A DNA stretch of 64,000 nt from Shimia ponticola (GCF_007995215.1 NZ_VCDK01000003.1:1325072-1389071); one strand, 5' to 3'. Shown: positions 34,737 through 44,994, numbered from the stretch's first letter. Made by a program: numbers and translations. Notes: generated by a model not told the origin, from the sequence alone.

Positions 34737-36194
34737 ATGCGATTTCTCCGACGCTCCCTCACGGGATTGTTCATGGTGGCTTTGACGCTTGGTCTATTGG
34801 CGTATGCGTTTGGCAATGTGCAGACCGCTATCATCGCCCAAATGAACGAAGAACCGGGCTCGCGCCCGGCACGTGAGAGGGTCTTTGCGGTGAACACCAT
34901 CACGCTGATCCCCGGCACCGTCGAGCCTGTGCTTGAAGTCTTTGGAGAGGTACAGAGCCGCCGCGCCCTCGATATTCGCAGCGAGGTGTCTGGCACCGTC
35001 GTCGAATTGGCACCTTCTTTTGTCGAAGGCGGTCGGATCAACGCGGGCAGTCTATTGATGCGCATTGATCCAGCCGATGCAGAAACCAGCGTGGCCTTAG
35101 CAGAAGTCGATCTTCTTGATGCCGAAGGCGAGGTTACTGACGCACAAAATGCGCTCGCACTTAGCCGCGATGATCTCAGCGCTGCGCGCGAACAGGCTGC
35201 CTTGCGGGAACGTGCGCTGAACCGTCAGCGCGATCTGGTCGATCGTGGCGTCGGCACCGAAGCCGCCTTGGAAAGCGCAGAACTGTCTGCCTCCTCTGCG
35301 CGCCAAGCTGTGCTGTCGCGTCAACAGGCCATCCAATCCGCGGAAGCTCGCCTGAACACAGCCAAAATCCGCCGCGACCGGGCACAGATCAATCTCGACG
35401 AAGCCCGACGCGATTTGACGAACACTGAAATCTACGCGGCCTTTGACGGCACGCTCAGCGACGTGTCCATCGTCGAGGGAGGAGTTGTGTCTACCAACGA
35501 ACGTGTCGCTCAACTCATCGATCCATCTGCACTTGAGGTCGCTGTTCGCGTTTCCACCTCGCAATACAACCGCCTGACGGAAAGCGGACAACTTCTTGAA
35601 AGTCCTGCACAAGTGACGCTGGATGTCTTTGGCCTTGATCTAACTATAGACGGCACGGTCAGCCGCGAAAGCGCATCGGTTGGTGAAGGGCAGACCGGGC
35701 GGCAGCTATTTGTCAGCCTGAGCGACGCCAGCGGCCTGCGTCCCGGAGATTTCGTCCGTGTCGGCATCCGCGAGCCCTCGGTCCGTGGCGTGGCCACGAT
35801 CCCGTCGGCGGCCCTTTCTGCGTCGAACAAGGTCCTTGTCGTTGGCGAAGATGAGCGCCTGAGCGAAGCCGATGTCATGTTGGTCCGCCGTCAGGGAGAG
35901 GACGTGCTCGTGCGCGCGCGCGGCTTGGCTGGCCAACAAATCGTTGCCGAACGCTCACCCCTGCTTGGTGCCGGGATCAAGGTGCGTCCGCTCAGCCCCA
36001 GTGACGGAACCGAGATCGCAGCAGCGCCAGCCATGATTGCGCTCGACGAGGAACGCCGCACGCGGCTGATTGCCTTTGTCGAAGCCAACAACCGCATGCC
36101 CGCCGCAGCCAAGGAACGCGTCCTGAGCCAGTTGCAGCAACCCGAGGTGCCCGCCGCCATGGTGGAACGCATCGAAGGCCGCATGGGGGGCTGA
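34737..36194 (+). CDS. RND efflux membrane fusion protein
   Basis: 485 aa. An N-terminal membrane anchor (about residues 8-28) precedes a lipoyl-like half motif, a long coiled-coil hairpin (about 120-225) rich in Glu/Ala/Arg, and the beta-barrel domain. The order is that of periplasmic adaptor proteins (HlyD/AcrA type). It should link the next gene, an RND pump, to an outer-membrane channel. No TolC gene is adjacent. The two genes are two bases apart, so one transcript is expected. Confidence 0.92.
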   Translation: MRFLRRSLTGLFMVALTLGLLAYAFGNVQTAIIAQMNEEPGSRPARERVFAVNTITLIPGTVEPVLEVFGEVQSRRALDIRSEVSGTVVELAPSFVEGGRINAGSLLMRIDPADAETSVALAEVDLLDAEGEVTDAQNALALSRDDLSAAREQAALRERALNRQRDLVDRGVGTEAALESAELSASSARQAVLSRQQAIQSAEARLNTAKIRRDRAQINLDEARRDLTNTEIYAAFDGTLSDVSIVEGGVVSTNERVAQLIDPSALEVAVRVSTSQYNRLTESGQLLESPAQVTLDVFGLDLTIDGTVSRESASVGEGQTGRQLFVSLSDASGLRPGDFVRVGIREPSVRGVATIPSAALSASNKVLVVGEDERLSEADVMLVRRQGEDVLVRARGLAGQQIVAERSPLLGAGIKVRPLSPSDGTEIAAAPAMIALDEERRTRLIAFVEANNRMPAAAKERVLSQLQQPEVPAAMVERIEGRMGG

Positions 36195-36196
36195 TC

Positions 36197-39100
36197 ATGC
36201 AAAAGGCTTCCGGCATCCTGTCTTATTTCACGCGTCACCACACCATCGCCAACCTGTTGATGGTGCTCATGGTGGCCGCAGGCATCTTTGCCTTCCCCAA
36301 CATGCGGGCGCAGTTTTTTCCTGATGTCATTATCGACGACGTTACCGTCAGCACCTCTTGGCGAGGTGCCGGTGCCGAGGATGTGGACCGGGCGATTGTC
36401 CAGATCATGGAACCGACGCTCTTGGCCGTTGAAGGCGTGACATCCACCGCCGCCCGATCCTCTGAGGGCTCCGCGCGCATCACGCTCGAATTTGAACCGG
36501 GTTGGGACATGTCCCGCGCCGCCGATGACGTGCAGGTTGCTGTCGATAGCGTTGTCGGCCAACTCCCGGACGACGCCGAAGATCCTCGCGTCCGGCGCGG
36601 CGCTTGGCGGGACCGCGTGACGGATGTCGTGATTACCGGACCAGTCGGGGTTGATCAGCTTGGCCGCTTTGCGGATGAATTTGTCGTCCGCCTCTTTGCC
36701 GAAGGTGTCACCCGCACCACGATCCGGGGCGTTGCAGCCCCATCCACCATCGTGGAGGTGCCGTCGCTCTCTTTGATCCAATATGACGTCAGCATGTCCG
36801 AGATTGCCGACGCAATCGAAGAAGAGGCCGTTGCCGATCCGGCGGGCGATGTATCAAACGCAGCGCGCGTGCGCACGGGCGTTGCCAAGCGCGGCGCGGA
36901 TGAGATTGGCGATATCGTCCTGCGCTCAAACCCGGATGGCTCCAAACTGCGCATCTCGGACGTGGCCACCGTGCGCGTCGAAGGCATCGACCGCAATCGA
37001 GCCTATTTCGTTGGTGAGAACCCCGCGATTTCGGTGCGCGTGGACCGCTCGGAACAAGGGGACGCCATAGACATCCAACGCACGGTTGAAGAGGTCGCGG
37101 CCGAACTGACCACGACCTTGCCGGCGGGCGTCAGCATCGACCTGATCCGGACCCGGGCCGAGGCCATCACAGGCCGTCTGAACATCCTGATGGATAATGG
37201 TCTCATGGGCCTCGCACTGGTGGTTGGCCTGCTGTTTCTGTTTCTCAATGCGCGCACCGCGTTCTGGGTGGCAGCGGGTATCCCTGTGGCCATGTCGGCG
37301 GCCATTGCCCTGATGTTTGCAGCAGGTCTGACCATCAATATGATCTCGCTCTTTGCGCTGATCATCACGCTGGGGATCGTGGTCGATGACGCCATTGTTG
37401 TCGGCGAACACGCTGACTACCGCTTCAGAACTCTGGGCGAACCACCAGAGGTCGCAGCCGAGAATGCCGCGCGGCGCATGTTCACCCCGGTATTCTGCGC
37501 CACCATCACGACAATCATCGCGTTCTTTGGTCTGGTCGTGATCGGTGGCCGCTTTGGGGACCTTATTCAGGACATTCCCTTCACCGTGATCGTTGTACTG
37601 ATTGCATCGCTGGTCGAATGTTTCCTGATCTTGCCGCATCACATGTCGCGGGCGCTCGCAGCGTCGCAAAACGAGCGTTGGTATGACTGGCCTTCCCGCA
37701 CGGTGAACAGGGGCTTCAACTGGGTACGCGACACCCTGTTCCGCCGCTTCATGCGTCTGGTTATCGCCCTGCGTTACCCCGTATTCGCGGGCGCCATCGT
37801 GCTCTTGGCCTCACAGGCCGTTCTGTTCATCAATGGCGATGTGAATTGGCGCTTTTTCAATGCGCCTGAACGCGGATCCGTGACCGGCAACTTTGCCATG
37901 GCTCCAGGGGCCACCCGCGAAGACACGCTTGAAATGATGCTGATCATGCAAAAAGCCGCCGAGGACCTTGGCCGCGAATATGAAGAGCGACACGGCACCA
38001 ACCCGATCAGCTACGCAATTGCCGAAATCGGCGGCAACTCCGGGCGCGGACTTGCCGGTTCTGAAACAAAAGAGCCCGACCAACTTGGCTCGCTCGCCAT
38101 TGAATTGATCGACGCCGACAGCCGCCCCTATTCGTCCTTTGCCTTTGTGGCCGACCTGCAAGATCGGGTCCCGCGCCATCCGCTGGTCGAAACCATCAGC
38201 TTCCGGGGCTGGCGCTCTGGGCCGGGAGGCGACTCTCTCTCCGTCGAACTCTACGGGGCCAACGCCGAAACCCTGAAAGACGCCAGCGAAAACCTGCAAG
38301 CCACCCTGTCCCAATTTCCTGAGGTATCCGCGCTTCAGGACAATCTGGCCTTTGATAAAGAGGAATTGATCCTCGAACTCACACCGCAGGGGCAAACGCT
38401 TGGCTTTTCCATCGACGATCTGGGCCGCGTCCTGCGCAATCGGCTCAACGGTATTGATGCCGTCGAATTCCCGGATGGGACCCGGTCGGCCACCATCCGC
38501 GTCGAACTGCCTACCGGGGAACTGACCGCAGACTTCATGGACCGGATGCAGCTGCGCACAGACGAAGGCGCTTATGTCCCGCTGGCCGATATCGTCACCG
38601 TTGACCGCAGGACAGGTTTTTCGACCGTGCGCCGGGAAAACGGCATTCAATTGATCTCGGTCACCGGCGATCTGTCAGAAGACGATCCTGCCCGCGCCAC
38701 CGCGATTCAGGAACAGATGGAGGCCGAAATCCTGCCGCAACTGGCCGAAGATTTTTCAATCCAGTACCAGTTCTCTGGCCTGAATGAGCAGGAAAACAGT
38801 TTTCTTACCGATGCGAGAAACGGGTTGATGCTGGTCCTGTTGGGCATTTTCCTTGCGCTTTCATGGATATTCGGAAGCTGGACACGCCCGCTTGTCGTGA
38901 TGGCGATCATCCCGTTTGGAGCCGTGGGCATGATCTGGGGGCATTACATCTGGGACGTGCCGCTCAGCATGTTCTCAATAGTGGGCTTCCTTGGAATGAC
39001 CGGGATCATCATCAACGACTCGATCGTACTGGTGACGACCATCGACGAATACGCCGAAGATCGCGGCCTGATCCCGGCGATCATCGACGGCGCATCTGAC

Positions 39101-39574
39101 CGGCTGCGTCCTGTCCTTTTGACCACGCTGACCACTGTGCTGGGCCTCGCGCCCTTGCTCTATGAAGGATCAAATCAAGCCGAGTTCCTGAAGCCAACCG
39201 TCATCACCCTTGTCTATGGGTTGGGGTTTGGCATGTTTCTCGTTCTGCTGATCGTCCCGGCCCTGATCGCGGTTCAGATGGATGTTGGCTCTCAGATCCG
39301 CACCTTCCGCCGCAGCCTTGCCATGGGCCGCCGTGCGCCGGTTGCCGTCTGGGCCTCGCGCCTTGGAGTGCTGGCGGTCGCTGCAGCCTTTGTCGCTACG
39401 CTGGGTTGGACTTTGGCCTTTGACACCATGGCAGGCCCGCTCGCCGATCTCGGGACTGAGGGGCTCGGCGCAGCCTTTGTCGGCTTTGCAGCGCTGAGCG
39501 CTGCGAGCTTGGTCGTGATATATGTGATGACAGCGCTTGGCCTAGCCGTCTCGCGTCGCAAGTCTGCAGCCTAA
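36197..39574 (+). CDS. RND efflux transporter permease
   Basis: 1125 aa, the usual size of AcrB-like or HAE1 pumps. Membrane helix 1 is at about residues 13-33, two large periplasmic loops follow, and the proton-relay helix has ITLGIVVDDAIVVGE (about 393-407). The second half repeats the pattern, with MTGIIINDSIVLV. It should export drugs or other hydrophobic compounds using the proton gradient, with the preceding fusion protein. The C-terminal extension has an extra pair of helices. No repressor gene is next to it. Confidence 0.94.
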   Translation: MQKASGILSYFTRHHTIANLLMVLMVAAGIFAFPNMRAQFFPDVIIDDVTVSTSWRGAGAEDVDRAIVQIMEPTLLAVEGVTSTAARSSEGSARITLEFEPGWDMSRAADDVQVAVDSVVGQLPDDAEDPRVRRGAWRDRVTDVVITGPVGVDQLGRFADEFVVRLFAEGVTRTTIRGVAAPSTIVEVPSLSLIQYDVSMSEIADAIEEEAVADPAGDVSNAARVRTGVAKRGADEIGDIVLRSNPDGSKLRISDVATVRVEGIDRNRAYFVGENPAISVRVDRSEQGDAIDIQRTVEEVAAELTTTLPAGVSIDLIRTRAEAITGRLNILMDNGLMGLALVVGLLFLFLNARTAFWVAAGIPVAMSAAIALMFAAGLTINMISLFALIITLGIVVDDAIVVGEHADYRFRTLGEPPEVAAENAARRMFTPVFCATITTIIAFFGLVVIGGRFGDLIQDIPFTVIVVLIASLVECFLILPHHMSRALAASQNERWYDWPSRTVNRGFNWVRDTLFRRFMRLVIALRYPVFAGAIVLLASQAVLFINGDVNWRFFNAPERGSVTGNFAMAPGATREDTLEMMLIMQKAAEDLGREYEERHGTNPISYAIAEIGGNSGRGLAGSETKEPDQLGSLAIELIDADSRPYSSFAFVADLQDRVPRHPLVETISFRGWRSGPGGDSLSVELYGANAETLKDASENLQATLSQFPEVSALQDNLAFDKEELILELTPQGQTLGFSIDDLGRVLRNRLNGIDAVEFPDGTRSATIRVELPTGELTADFMDRMQLRTDEGAYVPLADIVTVDRRTGFSTVRRENGIQLISVTGDLSEDDPARATAIQEQMEAEILPQLAEDFSIQYQFSGLNEQENSFLTDARNGLMLVLLGIFLALSWIFGSWTRPLVVMAIIPFGAVGMIWGHYIWDVPLSMFSIVGFLGMTGIIINDSIVLVTTIDEYAEDRGLIPAIIDGASDRLRPVLLTTLTTVLGLAPLLYEGSNQAEFLKPTVITLVYGLGFGMFLVLLIVPALIAVQMDVGSQIRTFRRSLAMGRRAPVAVWASRLGVLAVAAAFVATLGWTLAFDTMAGPLADLGTEGLGAAFVGFAALSAASLVVIYVMTALGLAVSRRKSAA

Positions 39575-39580
39575 GCAGGC

Positions 39581-40543
39581 TTAAGCCGCCAAACCAGTCG
39601 ACCCAATTGCGAGATATTTCTTACGCCGGTTGCTCACCAACTCATCACCGCTCTGCGGGGTCAATTCGCTCAGGAACGTGCGCAGCGTGCCGCCAACCGC
39701 CTGCATGGCCACATCGCGCGCACGATGTGCGCCCCCAAGTGGCTCTTCGATGATGCTGTCACAGACCCCTAACTCACGCAGGTCCTGCGCCGTCAGACGC
39801 AATGCCTCAGCGGCCTCGCGCATTTTTTCGGCATCTTTCCAAAGGATCGACGCACAGCCTTCGGGGCTGATGACCGAATAGACAGAATGCTCCAGCATCG
39901 CGACCCGGTTCGCCGTGGCAAAGGCCACCGCGCCGCCTGATCCGCCTTCACCGATGATCACGGAAATCACCGGCACCTTGACCTGCAAGCATTTCTCGGT
40001 CGAGCGCGCAATCGCCTCGGACTGACCGCGTTCCTCGGCCCCCTTGCCGGGATAGGCACCGGGCGTGTCCACAAGAGAGATGATCGGCAAACCAAACCGG
40101 TCCGCCAGATCCATCAGCCGGATCGCCTTGCGATAGCCTTCAGGCCGCGCCATGCCGAAATTGCGTTCAATCCGGCTTTTGGTGTCGTTGCCTTTTTCAT
40201 GGCCAATCACCACAACCGGCTTGTCATCAAACCGCGCCAACCCGCCCATGACCGCATGGTCATCGGCAAAATTCCGATCCCCAGCCAAAGGCGTGAACTC
40301 GGTAAAGAGCGCGTTGATATAATCCTGGCAATGGGGTCGGTCCGCATGCCGCGCGACCTGGCATTTCCGCCAAGGCGTCAGATTGACGTAAAGATCCGTC
40401 AAAAGCTTTGCCGCCTTTTGATCCAGAGCAGAGGCCTCCGCCTCGACATCCATTTCCTCGTTCTCACGGGCCAGCGCGCGAAGTTCGCTCGCCTTGCCTT
40501 CAATCTCGGCCAATGGCTTTTCGAAATCGAGGTAATTGGTCAT
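39581..40543 (-). CDS. accA: acetyl-CoA carboxylase carboxyltransferase subunit alpha
   Basis: 320 aa. AccA with AccD transfers the carboxyl group from biotin to acetyl-CoA, the first step of fatty acid synthesis. The pattern [21 protein letters not shown] at the N terminus, [36 protein letters not shown] and [15 protein letters not shown] (oxyanion-loop glycines) are family hallmarks. It converges with the RND gene, six bases separating their stops, and diverges from a glycosyltransferase. Confidence 0.96.
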   Translation of the reverse strand: MTNYLDFEKPLAEIEGKASELRALARENEEMDVEAEASALDQKAAKLLTDLYVNLTPWRKCQVARHADRPHCQDYINALFTEFTPLAGDRNFADDHAVMGGLARFDDKPVVVIGHEKGNDTKSRIERNFGMARPEGYRKAIRLMDLADRFGLPIISLVDTPGAYPGKGAEERGQSEAIARSTEKCLQVKVPVISVIIGEGGSGGAVAFATANRVAMLEHSVYSVISPEGCASILWKDAEKMREAAEALRLTAQDLRELGVCDSIIEEPLGGAHRARDVAMQAVGGTLRTFLSELTPQSGDELVSNRRKKYLAIGSTGLAA

Positions 40544-40632
40544 GCCGTGCGGTGCCTTGTCTTGTTCGGGCGGTCTTGGGCTATATGGCGGGGCTTTGAC
40601 GTTGATGCAATGCCGCGCGCACTGCCTTGAAA

Positions 40633-40661
40633 TTGACCGTCTGCCATCACCTGCGTAGGGT
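40633..40661 (+). promoter_or_regulatory. candidate promoter of the glycosyltransferase gene
   Basis: TTGACC (40633-40638), 17 bases, TAGGGT (40656-40661), 56 bases ahead of the GTG start. The -35 is one mismatch from consensus; the -10 matches at three positions. Sequence match only. Confidence 0.35.
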
Positions 40662-40717
40662 CAGGCCAAGCCCGGCACAAGACCGGCCTCATTTCAGACA
40701 AGCGGCAGGATCGCGCA

Positions 40718-41875
40718 GTGGCAAACCCCAAGACCTTCGAACTCCCGCTTTCGAGCTTTGTCTTCGACGGCTCGCATCCGTCCATGTTCCGCGACAGGCA
40801 GGGAAAATTCGAAGACCGCGCGCCAAATTATGACGACCGATACGACTTTCACACTTTCGTCTATGATTGCTTTTATCGCGATGACATCAACGAGGTATGG
40901 ATCCTGTGCCCGCGCTTGCTGAACTTTATCGGTTTGGTGCGCGATATGGTGTTCTGTGTGGACGGCACCGAACACGGTCGCGTCAAGATCGAGAATCTCA
41001 GCCGCTGTTCGCTGATCCGGCTCAAAGGCGTGAAATCCATTCCACAGATCGTGCGTTTCGAACATGAAAAGGTGTCCGGCGACCTGCCCGTCGGCGACAC
41101 GCGGCTCGATCTCTTTGCAGGTAAGAACGCCGTCTTTTCGATCAACAAGGACAACCGCCTTGAATGGATACAGGATTGGCTGCGCTTTTACGTGCGCGTC
41201 CATGGGCTGAACGCCATGGCGCTCGTTGACAACGGATCAACGACTTACTCCGTAGACGATCTGCGGGCCGCAATTGATGAGGTCGAGGGGATCGAGCGCG
41301 CATGCGTGATCTCGGCCCCGCTCCCCTTTGGGCCCAATGCCGAAGGTCAGGCCAACACGTCGTCGCTTTACCTTCAGCGCTCCACAGCCGAGATCATCCG
41401 TCGCCGACTGTTCAAGAACTGCCGCGCGGTGCTGAATGTCGACATTGATGAGTTGATCTTTTCGTGGTCAGGCCAGTCAATCTTTGACGCGACCGCACAG
41501 TCGGACATCGGCTATGTCCGCGCGAATGCGGAATGGATCTATGTGGACGAAGACACCGCCGCTCGGGTCAAAAAACCCCTCCGCCACGTCCACCACACCA
41601 ATCTGTCCGTCCCCCGCAAGCCGGGCGCAAAGCGTCAGCCCAAGGCCAACCGCAAATGGTGCGTCGATCCCAACGGGAAATACGGCGAACACCAGTGGCT
41701 GATGCACTTTCTGGAAAACCAGAAAGACCCCATCGACCTTGATTTTCTGATGCTCCACTGCCGCCAGATTTCGACCTCATGGAAATACGAACGTGGTGGT
41801 TTGGACGGGATCGCACTTGAGCCATTTCCCGAGTTGGAAGTGTTAATGAAGAAGACGTTTCCCGAGTACCTTTGA
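40718..41875 (+). CDS. glycosyltransferase family 2-type (Glyco_tranf_2_4)
   Basis: 385 aa. A region of about 130 residues is followed by a glycosyltransferase domain: DWLRFYVRVHGLNAMALVDN with the nucleotide-sugar DNGST motif (about residues 168-172), and NVDIDELI (about 242-249), a DxD-like metal site. The arrangement resembles Glyco_tranf_2_4 proteins of capsule and surface-polysaccharide clusters. It starts with GTG at 40718. No other polysaccharide genes are nearby, so the acceptor is unknown. Confidence 0.78.
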   Translation: MANPKTFELPLSSFVFDGSHPSMFRDRQGKFEDRAPNYDDRYDFHTFVYDCFYRDDINEVWILCPRLLNFIGLVRDMVFCVDGTEHGRVKIENLSRCSLIRLKGVKSIPQIVRFEHEKVSGDLPVGDTRLDLFAGKNAVFSINKDNRLEWIQDWLRFYVRVHGLNAMALVDNGSTTYSVDDLRAAIDEVEGIERACVISAPLPFGPNAEGQANTSSLYLQRSTAEIIRRRLFKNCRAVLNVDIDELIFSWSGQSIFDATAQSDIGYVRANAEWIYVDEDTAARVKKPLRHVHHTNLSVPRKPGAKRQPKANRKWCVDPNGKYGEHQWLMHFLENQKDPIDLDFLMLHCRQISTSWKYERGGLDGIALEPFPELEVLMKKTFPEYL

Positions 41876-41883
41876 TAAACTCA

Positions 41884-41998
41884 CCTGCCCGGTGGGAACC
41901 ACCGGGCAGCGCCCGACCCTCCCGTCGTGCCAAAGGCACGCTTGCAGCGTGACGGGAGGGCGCAATGCGCCCACCCAGGGTCAGGCGCAGCCCTCATC
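41884..41998. repeat. palindromic repeat, copy C (upstream of the AraC gene)
   Basis: About 115 bases holding three hairpins: TGCCCGGTGG with CCACCGGGCA (41886-41908), CCCTCCCGTC with GACGGGAGGG (41917-41926 and 41951-41960; a smaller one nested inside at 41926-41940), and GGGCGC with GCGCCC (41958-41972). It ends CAGCCCTCAT. A related, shorter copy follows the AraC gene in the same orientation at 42944-43034. Confidence 0.7.
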
Positions 41999-42084
41999 AA
42001 AGAAATACGACCCAAAACTCAGCAAGATTTGTCAAAACGCTCTGCGCTACGTCATCCTTGGAACGACGAAGACGGGAGCCCCCC

Positions 42085-42927
42085 ATGACAAGCCTGAGCC
42101 AATACGAAGCCCGCATGCGCCGTGTGTTGGAATACATCTACGACAACGTCGATGGTGACCTGTCGCTGGATGCGCTCTGCGATGTGGCCGCCATGAGCCG
42201 GTTTCACTGGCACAGGGTGTTTCACGGCATGACAGGCGAAACCTGCGCACAGGCCGTGCGCCGGATGCGCTTGCACCGTGCCGCCTGTTGGCTTGTCCAG
42301 ACGGACCGCACGATCCCCGACATCGCCAAGGCAACCGGGCTCGGATCACAGGCAGCCTTCACGCGTCTCTTCAAAGACGCCTATGGCACCACCCCTTCGA
42401 CGTTCCGCAACCGGGGCGAACTGCGCTCCATCATGCTCAGAAAATCACCGGAGGATTTCGTGATGTACACTGTGGAACTGACCACCATGCCCGCCCAGCG
42501 CCTCGGCGCGATTGCTCATAAGGGTCCCTATCTTGAGGTCGGCGCCGCCTTTGAACAAGTGCAGGCTATCATGACCTCGCGCAATCTGTGGTCTCATGCC
42601 ACCGGCATGGCTGGCGTTTACTATGATGACCCCAATGCCGTGGCTCCGGAGGAGCTGAAGAGCCATGCAGGCGTGATTGTCACCGACGCGATGGACATGC
42701 CAGACGTGCTGGAAGAAGTCCCCTTGGCCGCAGGCCGCATCGCCCGCCTGCGCTATACCGGACCCTATGCAGGCCTCCGCGCCGCCTATGACTATCTCTA
42801 CGGCGAATGGCTACCCAACTCATCCGAGGAACCCCGCGACGCGCCAGTGATCGAGGTTTATCTCAACAGCCCGCATGACACCGCGCCAGAGGATTTGGTG
42901 ACGGATATTTGTCTGCCACTGCAGTGA
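42085..42927 (+). CDS. AraC family regulator with GyrI-like domain (Rob-like)
   Basis: 280 aa. The two helix-turn-helix motifs of AraC lie at about residues 10-105 (LDALCDVAAMSRFHWHRVF and IPDIAKATGLGSQAAFTRLFKDAY). The C-terminal region (about 125-280) is GyrI-like, the effector-binding domain also found in Rob, with RLGAIAHKGPY and IEVYLNSP. It probably senses a small ligand such as a drug-like molecule. The start at 42085 is chosen because upstream frame crosses the palindromic repeat. Palindromic repeats lie on both sides. Confidence 0.9.
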   Translation: MTSLSQYEARMRRVLEYIYDNVDGDLSLDALCDVAAMSRFHWHRVFHGMTGETCAQAVRRMRLHRAACWLVQTDRTIPDIAKATGLGSQAAFTRLFKDAYGTTPSTFRNRGELRSIMLRKSPEDFVMYTVELTTMPAQRLGAIAHKGPYLEVGAAFEQVQAIMTSRNLWSHATGMAGVYYDDPNAVAPEELKSHAGVIVTDAMDMPDVLEEVPLAAGRIARLRYTGPYAGLRAAYDYLYGEWLPNSSEEPRDAPVIEVYLNSPHDTAPEDLVTDICLPLQ

Positions 42928-42943
42928 GTCGGCGCTGATCAGA

Positions 42944-43034
42944 CGAACCGCCCGGTGGGGACCACCGGGCAGCCCCCGACCGCCCCCACGGGCGGGGGCT
43001 TCACCCCCACCCTCGGTCGGGGCCAGCCCTCATT
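42944..43034. repeat. palindromic repeat, copy D (after the AraC gene)
   Basis: About 90 bases with a hairpin GCCCGGTGG / CCACCGGGC (42950-42970) and a second CCGCCC / GGGCGG (42980-42985 and 42990-42995). It ends CAGCCCTCAT like copy C. It lies between the stops of the AraC gene (plus) and gshA (minus) and may end both transcripts. Confidence 0.7.
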
Positions 43035-43049
43035 TCAGTAAAAGCACAG

Positions 43050-44420
43050 TTAGTAAGAGTACTCCGGAAAAATCCGGCTCAGATCGCCACTCCACTCCCC
43101 GTGGAACTTCTCAAGCAACTCGTCCGCAGGCGTCTGGCCACTTTCCAGACTGTCCTTAAGAGCATTCAGGAAATGCGTCTCATCCGGCACCATGCCGCCC
43201 GCGCCGGGAAGCGCCCGCGACGCCAAACCAGCATCCGCAATGCCGACAACCTCGCGTGCAAGGTCATGCATCTTGATCCCGCCCACTTCGGCCTGCAATC
43301 CCGCGACCGAAGCCTGCACCCGCAATTCTTCGCGCGTCTCGGCATCCCAGCCTTTGACCAGATCCCACGCAGCATCCAACGCGCCCTGATCATAGGTGAG
43401 CCCAACCCAAAACGCAGGCAGTGCACACAGCCGCCGCCATGGCCCGCCATCCGCGCCACGCATTTCGATGTATTTCTTCACCCGTGCCTCGGGAAAGACT
43501 GTCGTCATGTGATCGGCCCAGTCGCTTAGCGTTGGCGTCTCACCCGGCAGCGCAGGAAGCTTGCCCTCTAGGAAATCCCGAAACGACATGCCCAGCGCGT
43601 CGATATATTCGCCATCACGATAGACGAAATACATCGGCACATTCAGCACGTAATCGACCCATGCTTCGAACCCGAAGCCATCGTCAAAAATGAACGGCAC
43701 CATCCCAGTACGGTCATCGTCCAGATCGCGCCAAATGCGAGACCGCCACGATTTATGACCGTTTGGCTTGCCCTCAAAGAACGGCGAATTGGCAAAGAGC
43801 GCGGTCGCCACAGGCTGCAACGCGACGGCCACGCGCATCTTCTGAACCATATCGGCCTCGGATGCGAAATCGAGGTTCACCTGAACCGTACAGGTACGCC
43901 GCATCATCGACCGGCCCATGGTGCCGACCTTCTGCATGTAGGCGTCCATCAGCTTGTAACGCCCTTTAGGCATCAACGGCATCTCGTCATGGGACCATGT
44001 CGGCGCAGCGCCCAGCCCAATGAACCCGGCTCCGATATCATCGGAAATCGCCTGCACCTCTTTCAGGTGGCTGTTCACCTCGTCACAGGTCTCGTGGATG
44101 GACACGAGCGGCGCGCCCGACAACTCCAGTGCTCCGCCGGGCTCCAGCGACACATTCGCACCACCCTTGGTCAGCCCGATAATGTTGCCGCCTTCCTCAA
44201 CCGCGTCCCAGCCGAACCGGTCTCGCAGCCCCTCAAGGATGGCTTTGATGGACCGCGGTCCGTCATAGGGCAGCGGCTTCAGGCTGTCTTTGCAGTAGCC
44301 GAACTTCTCATGCTCGGTCCCAATGCGCCAATCGTCCTTAGGCTTGCACCCGGCTTCCATATAGCCAGCAAGCTGGTCAAAGCTTTCGATCGGCCCGCCG
44401 CCGGATTGAGGAATAGACAT
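43050..44420 (-). CDS. gshA: glutamate-cysteine ligase, plant type
   Basis: 456 aa. It joins glutamate and cysteine, the first step of glutathione synthesis. The sequence is of the class found in plants and alphaproteobacteria: the N terminus has GTEHEKFGY, then EPGGALELSGAP (about residues 96-107), and a long MRGADGGPWRRLCALPAFWVGL segment in the second half. The start ATG at 44420 has good surroundings. It is the last gene of an rsmE-unknown-gshA minus-strand set, 58 bases after the unknown gene. Confidence 0.94.
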   Translation of the reverse strand: MSIPQSGGGPIESFDQLAGYMEAGCKPKDDWRIGTEHEKFGYCKDSLKPLPYDGPRSIKAILEGLRDRFGWDAVEEGGNIIGLTKGGANVSLEPGGALELSGAPLVSIHETCDEVNSHLKEVQAISDDIGAGFIGLGAAPTWSHDEMPLMPKGRYKLMDAYMQKVGTMGRSMMRRTCTVQVNLDFASEADMVQKMRVAVALQPVATALFANSPFFEGKPNGHKSWRSRIWRDLDDDRTGMVPFIFDDGFGFEAWVDYVLNVPMYFVYRDGEYIDALGMSFRDFLEGKLPALPGETPTLSDWADHMTTVFPEARVKKYIEMRGADGGPWRRLCALPAFWVGLTYDQGALDAAWDLVKGWDAETREELRVQASVAGLQAEVGGIKMHDLAREVVGIADAGLASRALPGAGGMVPDETHFLNALKDSLESGQTPADELLEKFHGEWSGDLSRIFPEYSY

Positions 44421-44478
44421 GGGGCAGGCCCTCGTTCGTATGGTCTGCGCCCAGAGGTGGCGCGACCCACCCGCGAAG

Positions 44479-44994
44479 TCAATGCAGCGCGCGCCGATCT
44501 TTCTGCCAAATCAGGAACCTGTCTGTGCGCTCAGCCCGGACGGCCTGTGCAGCCTGATCGTAATTCAGTCCCGGCAGCGAGACGAGCGCATCCAGCAGCT
44601 CTTCGGCCCCTGTTGCATCGCTCGGGATATTCAACACCTGCCCCTCGTCATCGCGGAACCGCCAGATCAAGCGACCGCTTGGGCTGGTCTCCACTTCGAC
44701 GCGGACCAGGGCCTCGACCGACAGCGCCCCGCCGCCATGCCCCGAGAGATAGGCAATGCGGCGTTCATCGACCTCAACGATCCCAGGACCGCCGCCGCCC
44801 TTCGGCAGTTGCACGCGCCTCCACCCGACAAAGGCAACAGCCGCGCCGATCACGGCAATGACCGCGCCAAGGATGGGCGCAAGCCCGGTTCCTGAGATGG
44901 TCCAATTCACACCAATCGCCATCAAGATCACGCCAAAACCCACCTCGCGCCATGTCATCAGTGTCTCGCGCGCCTCTGGCCGGATCCAGCTCAT
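44479..44994 (-). CDS. membrane protein of unknown function between rsmE and gshA
   Basis: 171 aa. Two hydrophobic helices (about residues 17-34 and 40-58) are followed by a soluble C-terminal domain of about 100 residues beginning VEVDERRIAYLSG. I recognise no domain with certainty. It overlaps the end of rsmE by four bases and precedes gshA. Neighbouring genes are unrelated in function, so no role is suggested. Confidence 0.6.
   Translation of the reverse strand: MSWIRPEARETLMTWREVGFGVILMAIGVNWTISGTGLAPILGAVIAVIGAAVAFVGWRRVQLPKGGGGPGIVEVDERRIAYLSGHGGGALSVEALVRVEVETSPSGRLIWRFRDDEGQVLNIPSDATGAEELLDALVSLPGLNYDQAAQAVRAERTDRFLIWQKDRRALH

Noticed and set aside
43755..44861. Plus-strand open frame opposite gshA and its neighbour
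   Set aside because: Antisense to gshA; no start context or domain.
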